Both the position numbers and the translations under genes were made by a program. Shown piece after piece: positions 45,965-52,797 of a stretch of DNA of 52,797 nucleotides. A model generated the notes under the pieces. The model was not told the DNA's origin and did not search any database. It saw nothing but the letters and a program-made list of their open reading frames with translations. Where the stretch lies: assembly GCA_005887995.1 (NCBI GenBank), contig VBJD01000027.1:1-52797 (forward strand), in the 5' to 3' direction. The DNA comes from Chloroflexota bacterium. Lineage in GTDB: Bacteria > Chloroflexota > Limnocylindria > P2-11E. Each line of letters begins with the position of its first letter. Within the stretch, counting starts at the first letter, position 1.

Positions 45965-46903
45965 CTACGCCGCCAACTTTCCCGCGCGCAGTTGTTCGCG
46001 GACACGCGGCGATCCGGGGTAGGGCGCGAGGAAGAGCGTGAGCATCATTCCGTAGAACGGCAGATGGCCCAGGAGCTCGAGCCAGCCGAATAGCGGCAGC
46101 GTCATCGTGAAAAGCACCGCCCCTACGGCCATCGCGGGGCGCGTGAGCTGGCCGGACATGATGACCACCCCGATGACGAGCTCGACGAGCCCGGCGAGAT
46201 AGACGAATTGCGGATCGCTGACCTCGACCTGACGGAGCACGTTCAACTCCGGCCGTTGCTGAAGCAACGCGACGGAGAGCGCTGGATCGAGCAGCTTCTC
46301 GGTCAGCGCGTTGTACGCGATGCCGAAGCCCATCGCGATGCGCAGCACCACGAGCGCGAGCTGCGGGCCACGGTCGTGCTCGAGCGCGCGGCGTTGCCCA
46401 AAGAGCGCATCGACCGCGATGGGCCCGCGCCCCACGACGAAGAGGCAGATCGCGGCGCCGAGCAGATGCACCTGCTCGAGGATCGACTCGAGAGAGAACG
46501 GGACCATCGCGATCGCACCGAGGAGCGCGAGCCCGACGGCCGCCGGCCGTGTGACCGCTCCGAGGGCGAGCGCGGCGCCGATCGCGAACTCCGCGAGCCG
46601 CAGCCCCGCGCCTTCCGCGTCCGCGGTCACGCGCAGCGAAGGGACGAACAGCAAACCCTCGAGCGCCGCGGCCATCAGCGCGACCCCGACGAACACCCCG
46701 AGCGCGAGCGGACCGAAGCCCGCGTAACGCTCGAGCTGTTTCGCCCAACGTGGCTCGGGCGCGCGATGTTGCACGACGTACGCGAGCGCCACGGCCGCGA
46801 GTGCGAACGCGAACCCCGCGATCACGGGCGGTGAGACGAGCAACGCGTAGTCGGTGGGATAGCGAGACGGATCGATGAACCACTTCACGTGGTCGAGCCT
46901 CAA
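45965..46903 (-). CDS. DoxX-like family membrane protein
   Basis: Membrane protein of 312 residues with about eight helices. The helical bundle and motifs such as RIAMGFGIAYNALTEKLLDP and GLVELVIGVVIMSGQLTRPA resemble the DoxX/DoxD family, some of which belong to quinol-linked systems. It overlaps the stop-start junction with fdhD by 4 bases, so it is the last gene of the lhgO-mobA-fdhD unit. Function is not established. Confidence 0.7.
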   Translation of the reverse strand: MRLDHVKWFIDPSRYPTDYALLVSPPVIAGFAFALAAVALAYVVQHRAPEPRWAKQLERYAGFGPLALGVFVGVALMAAALEGLLFVPSLRVTADAEGAGLRLAEFAIGAALALGAVTRPAAVGLALLGAIAMVPFSLESILEQVHLLGAAICLFVVGRGPIAVDALFGQRRALEHDRGPQLALVVLRIAMGFGIAYNALTEKLLDPALSVALLQQRPELNVLRQVEVSDPQFVYLAGLVELVIGVVIMSGQLTRPAMAVGAVLFTMTLPLFGWLELLGHLPFYGMMLTLFLAPYPGSPRVREQLRAGKLAA

Positions 46904-47748
46904 TCGAGCCTCGCGCCGCGCACGCGCTCCGGCGCGCTGTACACATTGAAGCGCTCACCGCGCATGAAACCCACGAGCGTGAGGCCGAAGCGCACGGCGG
47001 TCGCGACGGCGAGCGTCGACGGCGCGCCGACCGCAACGAGGATCGGGATGCCGGCCGCGATCGCCTTCTGCACGACCTCGTACCCGGCGCGGCCGCTCAC
47101 CGCGAGGAGCGCACCCGAGATCGGCGCCGTTCCATCGAGCAGCGCGCGGCCGACCACCTTGTCGACAGCGTTGTGCCGGCCGATGTCCTCGCGGAGCGTT
47201 ATGAGCTCCCCGCTCGCGCTGAAGAGACCGGCCGCGTGGAGGCCGCCGGTGCGCTCGAAGAGGCGCTGCTGCTCGCGCAGCCGATCGGCGAGCGGTGGCA
47301 GCGTCTTCGCGTCGACGATCGGGCCGGGTCGCAGCGGTGCGTGGTCGTGCGCGAGATCGTCCATCGTCGTCGCGCCGCAAACGCCGCAAGCAGAGCTCGA
47401 AAGGAACGACCGCCGCGGCCGGCGCGCTGCGGTCGTGCGCAGATGCACGTCGACGGCGTTCGACTCGAGCAAGTCATCGCGCACGGCGATCTTGGCCTCG
47501 GTCTCGTGCGCCTCGGCCGAGATGCGCAGCGACGCGACGTCGCGGAGCGAGATGATGACGCGCTCGGCATGAAGGAGCCCGAGTGCGAGCTCGATGTCGT
47601 TCCCCGGTGTGCGCATGATGACCGAGAGCGGCTCGCCATCGAGCAGCAGCTGCAATGGCTCCTCGGCAGCGACCTCATCGCCGGTCGCGTGCCATTCGCC
47701 TGCGTCGTATCGACCGATGCGAACCGGACGCGACGAAGCTCGGGTCAT
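46900..47748 (-). CDS. fdhD: Formate dehydrogenase accessory sulfurtransferase FdhD
   Basis: Delivers sulfur from a cysteine desulfurase to the molybdenum cofactor before insertion into formate dehydrogenase; 282 residues. The key Cys pair is in SSACGVCGATTM, and the C-terminal LREDIGRHNAVDKVVG and SGRAGYEVVQKA motifs are typical. Its presence beside mobA and 2 kb from fdhA supports an active, sulfurated formate dehydrogenase. Confidence 0.95.
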   Translation of the reverse strand: MTRASSRPVRIGRYDAGEWHATGDEVAAEEPLQLLLDGEPLSVIMRTPGNDIELALGLLHAERVIISLRDVASLRISAEAHETEAKIAVRDDLLESNAVDVHLRTTAARRPRRSFLSSSACGVCGATTMDDLAHDHAPLRPGPIVDAKTLPPLADRLREQQRLFERTGGLHAAGLFSASGELITLREDIGRHNAVDKVVGRALLDGTAPISGALLAVSGRAGYEVVQKAIAAGIPILVAVGAPSTLAVATAVRFGLTLVGFMRGERFNVYSAPERVRGARLD

Positions 47749-47757
47749 ACGCCGATG

Positions 47758-48339
47758 TTAGGAGCGCATCTCCGCGAGGAACGCCTGGTAATCGGCTGGA
47801 GTGTCGAGATCCGCGAACTCTCGATGGTCGTAACCCTCCGCTCGCAGCTCGTCGTCGTCCACGTACCGCACGTCGAGTCGATCGAGGGCGAGCGTGAGGC
47901 GACGGCTGCCGGAGTCGAGAAACGCCGAGATCTTGGGCCGCGCCGAACGCCCATAGACCGCACAGGTCGGCTGGGCGATGCCACCAACGCGAGGGACGGC
48001 CGCCTCATGTCCGGTGCTGAGGCGAATGAGAAGCGCGGCGAGGCTGGGACTGACGCGAGGCATGTCGCACGCGAGCACGAACGCGCGATCATCCGTGCGC
48101 AGTGCTTTGAGGCCCGCCTCGATACCCGCCAGGGGCCCCGAGTTCGCGCGATCATCCGCGACGCTTCGCGCGTCGGCCGGTGCGGCTGCGCCGACGACGA
48201 TGGTCTCTCCGAAGAAGCGCCGCAGCCTCGCGAGCTGCCACTCCAACAAGGTCTTGTCGCCCACTGGGAGCTCGTGCTTGGGCTGGCCCATGCGCGTGGA
48301 GTGGCCGCCGGCGAGCAGGATGAGCGCGGGGCCGATCAC
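47758..48339 (-). CDS. mobA: Molybdenum cofactor guanylyltransferase MobA
   Basis: Adds GMP to molybdopterin, giving the MGD form used by formate dehydrogenase; 193 residues. The nucleotide-binding LLAGGHSTRMGQPK and the ACDMP metal site are present. Starts in a GTGA overlap with the lhgO stop and ends 9 bases before fdhD, so these are one operon. Confidence 0.93.
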   Translation of the reverse strand: MIGPALILLAGGHSTRMGQPKHELPVGDKTLLEWQLARLRRFFGETIVVGAAAPADARSVADDRANSGPLAGIEAGLKALRTDDRAFVLACDMPRVSPSLAALLIRLSTGHEAAVPRVGGIAQPTCAVYGRSARPKISAFLDSGSRRLTLALDRLDVRYVDDDELRAEGYDHREFADLDTPADYQAFLAEMRS

Positions 48340-49571
48340 GCCGGCGCGGGCATACCGCTTCGCATCCGCTCGAGCCGGTCGACGAATTCCTTCGCGAGCG
48401 CGAGTGACGACGTCGCGGCCGGCGACGGAGCGTTTCGCACATTGAGCACGCGTTCCGCGGTGTCGAACGCGAAATCGTCGACCAGCCGCCCTTCACGATC
48501 GATCGCCTGCGCGCGCACACCGGATGGGCCGGGTAGCAGATCGTTCGCAGTCAGCTCGGGAACGTAGCGCCGAAGCGCATCGAGGAAGAGACGCTTGCTC
48601 AGGTCCCGCGCGAGCTCCGCGAGACCGGTGCGCCAGTACTTTGCGGCGAGCGCGCGGAAGCCGCCATAGCCCACGGCCTCGGCGAGATCGCCGAGGTCGA
48701 CGTCGCGGCGCCGGTAGCCCTCGCGCGCGAAGGCGAGCACCGCGTTCGGTCCGCACCACACCGGTCCTTCGATGCGCCGCGTGAAGTGGATGCCGAGGAA
48801 CGGGAACCGCGAGTCAGGCACGGGGTAGACGAGCCCGCGGATCAGGCCTCGCCGTTCCGGTTTGAGCACCCAATAGTCGCCGCGGAACGGGATGATGCGC
48901 GGCTCCGGTGCCGCACCGGTCATTCGCGCGATCCGATCGGAGTGGAGCCCGGCGCAGGCGATGACATTTTCCGCACGCGCGGTGCCGCCGGTCGTCTGGA
49001 TCTCGACCTCGCTGCTCGTGACGCGCAGACCGATGACGCGTGCGCCGAGTCCGAACGTCACACCGGGCGTGTCGCGCGCGATCGCGAGCGCGACATCGCG
49101 GTAGTTCACGATCCCCGCCTCGGGCACCCAGATCGCGCGCAGCCCGCGCACCGCCGGCTCGATCTCGCGGATCTCCTGCGCGTCGACGAGGCGGAGACCG
49201 CGCAGGCCATTGGCGATACCGCGTTCGTACAGCGTCTGCAGCTCGGCGAGCTCACTCTCCTCGACCGCCACGACGAGCTTGCCGCAGATGTCGTGGGCGA
49301 TGTCCTGCTCGTTGCAGAACTCGAGCAGCAGGTGCCGGCCCGCGACGCACAGCCTCGCCTTCGCCGATCCCGGCGTGTAGTAGAGGCCGGAGTGGATGAC
49401 GCCGCTGTTGTGGCCCGTCTGGTGCGTCGCCTGCGTGCGCTCCTTGTCGATGACGAGGATGCGCCGCTCGCCGCGACGCGCGAGCTCGCGCGCGGTCGCG
49501 AGCCCGAGGATGCCCGCGCCGATGACCGCGACGTCGTAGCGCGTCGCGGCGTCCGCGTCAGCGGTAGGCAT
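48336..49571 (-). CDS. lhgO: L-2-hydroxyglutarate oxidase/dehydrogenase
   Basis: FAD enzyme of about 411 residues that oxidises L-2-hydroxyglutarate to 2-oxoglutarate and passes electrons to quinone or oxygen. The Rossmann motif is VIGAGILGLATARELARRG. Substrate-linked segments are THQTGHNSGVIHSGLYYTPGS and FRGDYWVLKPE. The start is the ATG at 49571, overlapping the preceding lactonase-like gene by 14 bases; the frame is open farther upstream but unlike coding sequence. Confidence 0.9.
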   Translation of the reverse strand: MPTADADAATRYDVAVIGAGILGLATARELARRGERRILVIDKERTQATHQTGHNSGVIHSGLYYTPGSAKARLCVAGRHLLLEFCNEQDIAHDICGKLVVAVEESELAELQTLYERGIANGLRGLRLVDAQEIREIEPAVRGLRAIWVPEAGIVNYRDVALAIARDTPGVTFGLGARVIGLRVTSSEVEIQTTGGTARAENVIACAGLHSDRIARMTGAAPEPRIIPFRGDYWVLKPERRGLIRGLVYPVPDSRFPFLGIHFTRRIEGPVWCGPNAVLAFAREGYRRRDVDLGDLAEAVGYGGFRALAAKYWRTGLAELARDLSKRLFLDALRRYVPELTANDLLPGPSGVRAQAIDREGRLVDDFAFDTAERVLNVRNAPSPAATSSLALAKEFVDRLERMRSGMPAPA

Positions 49572-50346
49572 CGGGAGCGTGGCGCCACGTCGCCCACGCG
49601 TCGGCATCGTGAGAGGTGAAGATCCGCGAGACGTCGCCGTTCGCGAGCGAGCGGATGAGCGCGAGCGACTCCTTCGCCGCGACCTGATCCATCGCCGGGA
49701 TCTCGCCGCGCTCGAGGTTCGCGCGCGTGAACGCCGCGTCGCCGGTCAGGACGACGCGACCGGTCTCCGCGAGATCGACGACGAGCGATTGATGTCCGGG
49801 CGCATGTCCCGGCGTCGGCACGACCTCGACGCCGCGTGCGACCTTCGAACGTCCCGCGACGGGAACGTACGTGAGCTCCGGGATATCCCAGTACACGCCC
49901 GGGAAGTTGGGTTTGCCCTTCGCGAAGGCGAGATGATCGGCCTGCGCGATGAACGTCGCCCTCGGGAACGCGCCGTTGTTGCCGGCATGATCGAAGTGGA
50001 GATGGCTGTTCACGACGATCGCGACGTCGTCGGGACGCACCCCGAGCGCGGCGAGGCGCGCGACGACCGCGTCCTCGTCCTTCATGACCACATTCAGGCC
50101 GCTCACGCTCGCTCCGCTCGCTGAACGGGGGCCCCTGCCCCCGGGTCCGAACGTCGCGTCCGGGCGTACCACGTGCACCGGATGTAGACCTGTGTCGAAG
50201 AGGATGTTTCCGTCCGGCGTGCGGAGCAGCGCGGACCATACCGGGGCCAGCACGCGCTCCTCGCGAGCCGCGCCGTCGAGCCAGGGGGCGAACGCGGAGC
50301 GCGCGATGTCGACGGCGCCCGTGCGGAACAGGAGAAGCTCGATCAC
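49558..50346 (-). CDS. Metallo-beta-lactamase fold hydrolase (N-acyl-homoserine lactonase-like)
   Basis: Binuclear zinc hydrolase of 262 residues. The signature HxHxDH is in NSHLHFDHAG, with further ligands in TPGHAPGH, LTGDAAF and TSHDAD. The gene group resembles AttM/BlcC-type lactonases, but the substrate is unverified. Residues about 66-84 (GPGGRGPRSASGASVSG) are low-complexity and come from a copy of the dispersed DNA repeat placed in frame between two conserved segments. Confidence 0.88.
   Translation of the reverse strand: MIELLLFRTGAVDIARSAFAPWLDGAAREERVLAPVWSALLRTPDGNILFDTGLHPVHVVRPDATFGPGGRGPRSASGASVSGLNVVMKDEDAVVARLAALGVRPDDVAIVVNSHLHFDHAGNNGAFPRATFIAQADHLAFAKGKPNFPGVYWDIPELTYVPVAGRSKVARGVEVVPTPGHAPGHQSLVVDLAETGRVVLTGDAAFTRANLERGEIPAMDQVAAKESLALIRSLANGDVSRIFTSHDADAWATWRHAPDAYR
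50101..50135. repeat. Dispersed repeat copy inside the lactonase-like gene
   Basis: GCTCACGCTCGCTCCGCTCG then CTGAACGGGGGCCCC. It matches 22204-22238 with two differences and the core of 11362-11393. Here it is translated as a Gly/Ser/Ala-rich loop. Confidence 0.75.
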
Positions 50347-50383
50347 GGTTCGGGCTAATGATGACCGTCCGAGAGGAGAGGCA

Positions 50384-51049
50384 ATGACTGAGCTAGCGCA
50401 CGTGCACCTGCCGCGCGACGACGAGGAGGTCCGCCGCCCGGAGCTCGTCGAACACCGCGAGCTCTCGACCGAGCAGTGGGCGAATTTCGAGAACTACATG
50501 CGCGAGATCTTCACGGCGTTCGGCATGCGCACCGACACGCCGGGGACGCGCGACACGCCGAAGCGCTTCGTGCGCGCGCTCTACGACGCGACCGAGGGCT
50601 ACGAGGGCGACCCCAAGCTGCTCACCGCGTTCCCGACCGAGTGCAAGGGCGGAGCGAGTTGCGAGATCAACCAGATCGTCGAAGGGCCGATCCCGTTCTT
50701 CGCGCTGTGCGAGCACCACGCGTTCCCGTTCTTCGGCAACGCGTACGTCGGCTACATCGCGCACGAGGAGATCATCGGCATCAGCAAGCTCACGCGGCTC
50801 GTTCGCGTATGGGCGAAGCGCTTCACCGTGCAGGAGCGGATGGGCGACGAGATCGCCGACACGCTGCAGTCGCTCATCAAGGCGCATGGCGTGGCCGTGC
50901 ATCTCGAGGCGCACCATCTCTGCACCCAAATGCGCGGGGTTCGCGAGCTCCATCCGCGGACCCGTACCGCGGTGTGGCGCGGCGAGTACACAAAGAACGC
51001 GCACCTGCGTGACGAGTTCTTCCACCTGTCCGGCTCCCGCGCGACGTAG
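50384..51049 (+). CDS. folE: GTP cyclohydrolase I
   Basis: First step of tetrahydrofolate or pterin synthesis: GTP to 7,8-dihydroneopterin triphosphate; 221 residues. Zinc and catalytic residues are visible in ALCEHHAFPFFG and EAHHLCTQMRGV; PKRFVRALYDATEGY is also typical. The ATG is chosen because GAGAGGAGAGG lies 2-5 bases upstream. The following reductase gene starts directly after its TAG. Confidence 0.95.
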   Translation: MTELAHVHLPRDDEEVRRPELVEHRELSTEQWANFENYMREIFTAFGMRTDTPGTRDTPKRFVRALYDATEGYEGDPKLLTAFPTECKGGASCEINQIVEGPIPFFALCEHHAFPFFGNAYVGYIAHEEIIGISKLTRLVRVWAKRFTVQERMGDEIADTLQSLIKAHGVAVHLEAHHLCTQMRGVRELHPRTRTAVWRGEYTKNAHLRDEFFHLSGSRAT

Positions 51050-51880
51050 GTGCTCGCGACGCTGCTCGAGCGCGACACCGGTGTCGCGCTCCCGATGTCA
51101 CGCGCGCTCGTCGAACGGTACGGCGGAGAGCTGCGCTTTCCGAAGCGCTCGCCGTGCGTGTTCGCGAACTTCGTGAGCAGCGTCGACGGCATCGTCTCGT
51201 ACGACGAGCCGGGGATCGAGCGCGCGCGCGAGGTGAGCGCGGGGCACGCCGCGGACCGCTTCATGCTCGCCTTGCTCCGCGCGGCGGCGGACGCGGTGAT
51301 CGTCGGCGCGGGCACGCTGCGCAAGGAGCCCGGCGTCTGGACCGCGGCGAGCGTCGCGCCCGATCTCGCCGACGACTTCGCGGACCTCCGTGCGCGGCTC
51401 CACCTGCGGCCGCATCCGACGACGATCCTCGTGACCTCGTCGGGCGAAGCCGACGCGTCGCTCCCGGTGTTTCGCGGGGAGGCGCCGGTGGTCATCGCGA
51501 CGACGCGCGAGGGCGCGCGCCGCGCCGGCTCGCTGCCGAACGCGCGTGCGGAGATCGTTGGCGACAGCGGGCCGCTCCGTCCGCGCGCGCTCATCGACCT
51601 CGCCGTGCGCGAGAGCGCCGGCGGACGGATCCTCACCGAGGGCGGGCCGACGCTCTTCGGTCAGTTCCTCCAGGACGGTGTGATCGACGAGCTCTTCCTC
51701 ACGATCGCGCCGCGTCTGGCTGGCCGATCACGCGACAAACGCCGGCTCGCGCTCGTCGAAGGCACCGCGTTCACGCCGAGCGGATCGCCGCGCGGAAAGC
51801 TCCTGTCGCTGAAGCTCGCGGACGAGTACCTCTTCGCGCGCTACGCGCTGCGCGACGGAGGCGCCCGCGGCGAGGGCTAG
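51050..51880 (+). CDS. RibD C-terminal-domain reductase (pteridine/pyrimidine reductase-like)
   Basis: NADPH-dependent reductase of 276 residues from the RibD_C/dihydrofolate-reductase fold. Motifs are ANFVSSVDGIVSYDE, AADAVIVGAGTLRKEPG and ILTEGGPTLFGQFLQDGVIDEL. Because it is translated right after folE, it may reduce a pterin or dihydrofolate rather than act in riboflavin synthesis; this is an inference. GTG start. The stop is shared, as CTAG, with the convergent next gene. Confidence 0.85.
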   Translation: MLATLLERDTGVALPMSRALVERYGGELRFPKRSPCVFANFVSSVDGIVSYDEPGIERAREVSAGHAADRFMLALLRAAADAVIVGAGTLRKEPGVWTAASVAPDLADDFADLRARLHLRPHPTTILVTSSGEADASLPVFRGEAPVVIATTREGARRAGSLPNARAEIVGDSGPLRPRALIDLAVRESAGGRILTEGGPTLFGQFLQDGVIDELFLTIAPRLAGRSRDKRRLALVEGTAFTPSGSPRGKLLSLKLADEYLFARYALRDGGARGEG

Positions 51881-52797
51881 TCCTTCGCGCGGATCTCCAC
51901 GAAGCCGCTCTCGGTCACGCGCGTCTCGAAGCGCGGCTCGGGGAACGTCGCAGGTCCGGCGCGCACGCCGCCGTCCTTCACGCAGAACCGCGACCCGTGC
52001 CACGGACACTGGATCTCGCAGCGGGCGTTCCCCACCCACTTGCCCTCGTTGAGCGGACCGCCGGCGTGCGTGCACTTGTTGGCGATCGCGTAGATCGCGC
52101 CGTCGAGCTTCACGACGAAGACGGCCAAGTCCTTCGCCTTGCCGACGACGGGTTTGCGGTCGTCGAGGCCGCGAGCCGCGACGTCGAGCTTCGTCCACTT
52201 CCCCGGGTGCTCATTCCAGGCCTGACGGTTGACCTCGGTGCCGTACCCGTAGGGCAGCTCGCCGCCGAAGAACGCGCCGACGAGCATGATCGCCCAGCCG
52301 ATCCCTGACAGCCACATCGCAACGCCGCGCGCATCCGGGGCCGTGCCGCGCATGATGATCGACACGAGGAACAGGACGGACACGCTGAGCATGATCAGCG
52401 AGTGCAGCATCCCGGTCCGCTTCTCCTCGCCGAAGGTGTGCTGCCAGTCGGTGAAGCCGGACAGGATCGCGATCAGCGATGAGATGAAGGCGACGACGAG
52501 GACGAAGTCCGCCGCACGGGTGAGGGTGAGGTCGCCCGTCACGGCGACCGCGACGTCGAGCGCGACCGCGGCGGTGTACGCGCCGATGGTGATGTCCGTG
52601 ATCGCCGGATGGAGCGGATGCCCGAGCGGCCACGTGCCGTGAAGGAGCGTCTTGATCCAGCCGGTGCCGGGGATCTTGTAGAAACCGCCGACGATCGCCT
52701 CGAAGAACTTGGCGAATCCGTCGAGCCATTTCGCGTTCTTCGTCCAGATGTGGCCGGCGGTGTTCTTCGGGCTGCTCACAGGGTCGCATTTCAGCAC
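51877..52797 (-). CDS. Rieske [2Fe-2S] protein with N-terminal DUF2231 membrane domain (possibly truncated at the edge)
   Basis: At least 306 residues. Residues about 45-185 form four membrane helices of the DUF2231 type (HPLHPAITDITIGAYTAAV), and the C-terminal 100 residues are a Rieske ferredoxin with CTHAGGPL and CPWHGSRF. The frame runs to the last base of the window, where a GTG could be the start, so the true start may lie outside. It may deliver electrons to a membrane oxidoreductase; partner unknown. Confidence 0.85.
   Translation of the reverse strand: MLKCDPVSSPKNTAGHIWTKNAKWLDGFAKFFEAIVGGFYKIPGTGWIKTLLHGTWPLGHPLHPAITDITIGAYTAAVALDVAVAVTGDLTLTRAADFVLVVAFISSLIAILSGFTDWQHTFGEEKRTGMLHSLIMLSVSVLFLVSIIMRGTAPDARGVAMWLSGIGWAIMLVGAFFGGELPYGYGTEVNRQAWNEHPGKWTKLDVAARGLDDRKPVVGKAKDLAVFVVKLDGAIYAIANKCTHAGGPLNEGKWVGNARCEIQCPWHGSRFCVKDGGVRAGPATFPEPRFETRVTESGFVEIRAKD

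Overview
The window is a densely packed, high-GC bacterial chromosome segment, with most genes on the minus strand and many 1-4 base start/stop overlaps (ATGA, GTGA, TTGA). Split glycine decarboxylase genes (gcvPA/gcvPB), a caa3-like oxidase with fused subunits I/III, a split methylmalonyl-CoA mutase and many GTG starts suggest a Chloroflexota-type organism, possibly of the Limnocylindria/Ellin6529 kind. This is an inference from gene content; no rRNA or other phylogenetic marker was used. No rRNA, tRNA, CRISPR array, transposase or phage gene was seen.

Layout: 1-7628 is an oligopeptide/dipeptide ABC transporter operon (two binding lipoproteins, then OppB, C, D, F, the last cut by the window edge). 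Its OppC gene carries an internal deletion with a frameshift. 7729-9757 is an NlpC/P60 hydrolase, an ECF sigma factor and a zinc-finger anti-sigma factor. 9864-14771 is the glycine cleavage operon (Nudix, gcvT, gcvH, gcvPA, gcvPB). 15004-21150 holds an HD-domain protein, a Na+/H+ antiporter, an SCP2-like protein and the tRNA t6A genes tsaE, tsaB, rimI, tsaD. 21150-33554 is a long block around propionyl-CoA metabolism: a MutL-like protein with an unknown partner, a class-I amidotransferase-like hydrolase, methylmalonyl-CoA epimerase and mutase, a lipoprotein, a penicillin acylase-family protein, and a three-part biotin-dependent acyl-CoA carboxylase. Together these would turn propionyl-CoA into succinyl-CoA.

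33603-39174 (plus strand) encodes a compact respiratory chain: a CoxA-CoxC fusion, a small membrane protein, CoxB with a cytochrome c domain, a Rieske protein, and a cytochrome b with a C-terminal cytochrome c domain. It meets tail to tail a formate dehydrogenase operon (39171-44839). The catalytic subunit of that enzyme is interrupted by an in-frame UGA at the selenocysteine position, followed by a SECIS-like hairpin, so it is a selenoprotein. Formate dehydrogenase accessory genes follow (DUF6457, fdhD, mobA). Formate electrons would pass through the NrfD-like membrane subunit to quinone, then through the Rieske/cytochrome b complex to the caa3-like oxidase.

48336-52797 carries L-2-hydroxyglutarate oxidase, a lactonase-like metallo-beta-lactamase, folE with a RibD-like reductase, and a Rieske protein with an N-terminal DUF2231 membrane domain.

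The least expected features are non-coding. A near-identical element of about 130 bp occurs in inverted orientation at 14845-14984 and 45774-45904. A separate short repeat built on GCTCGCTTCGCTCGCTGAAC occurs at three or more places, twice inside genes and in different reading frames.
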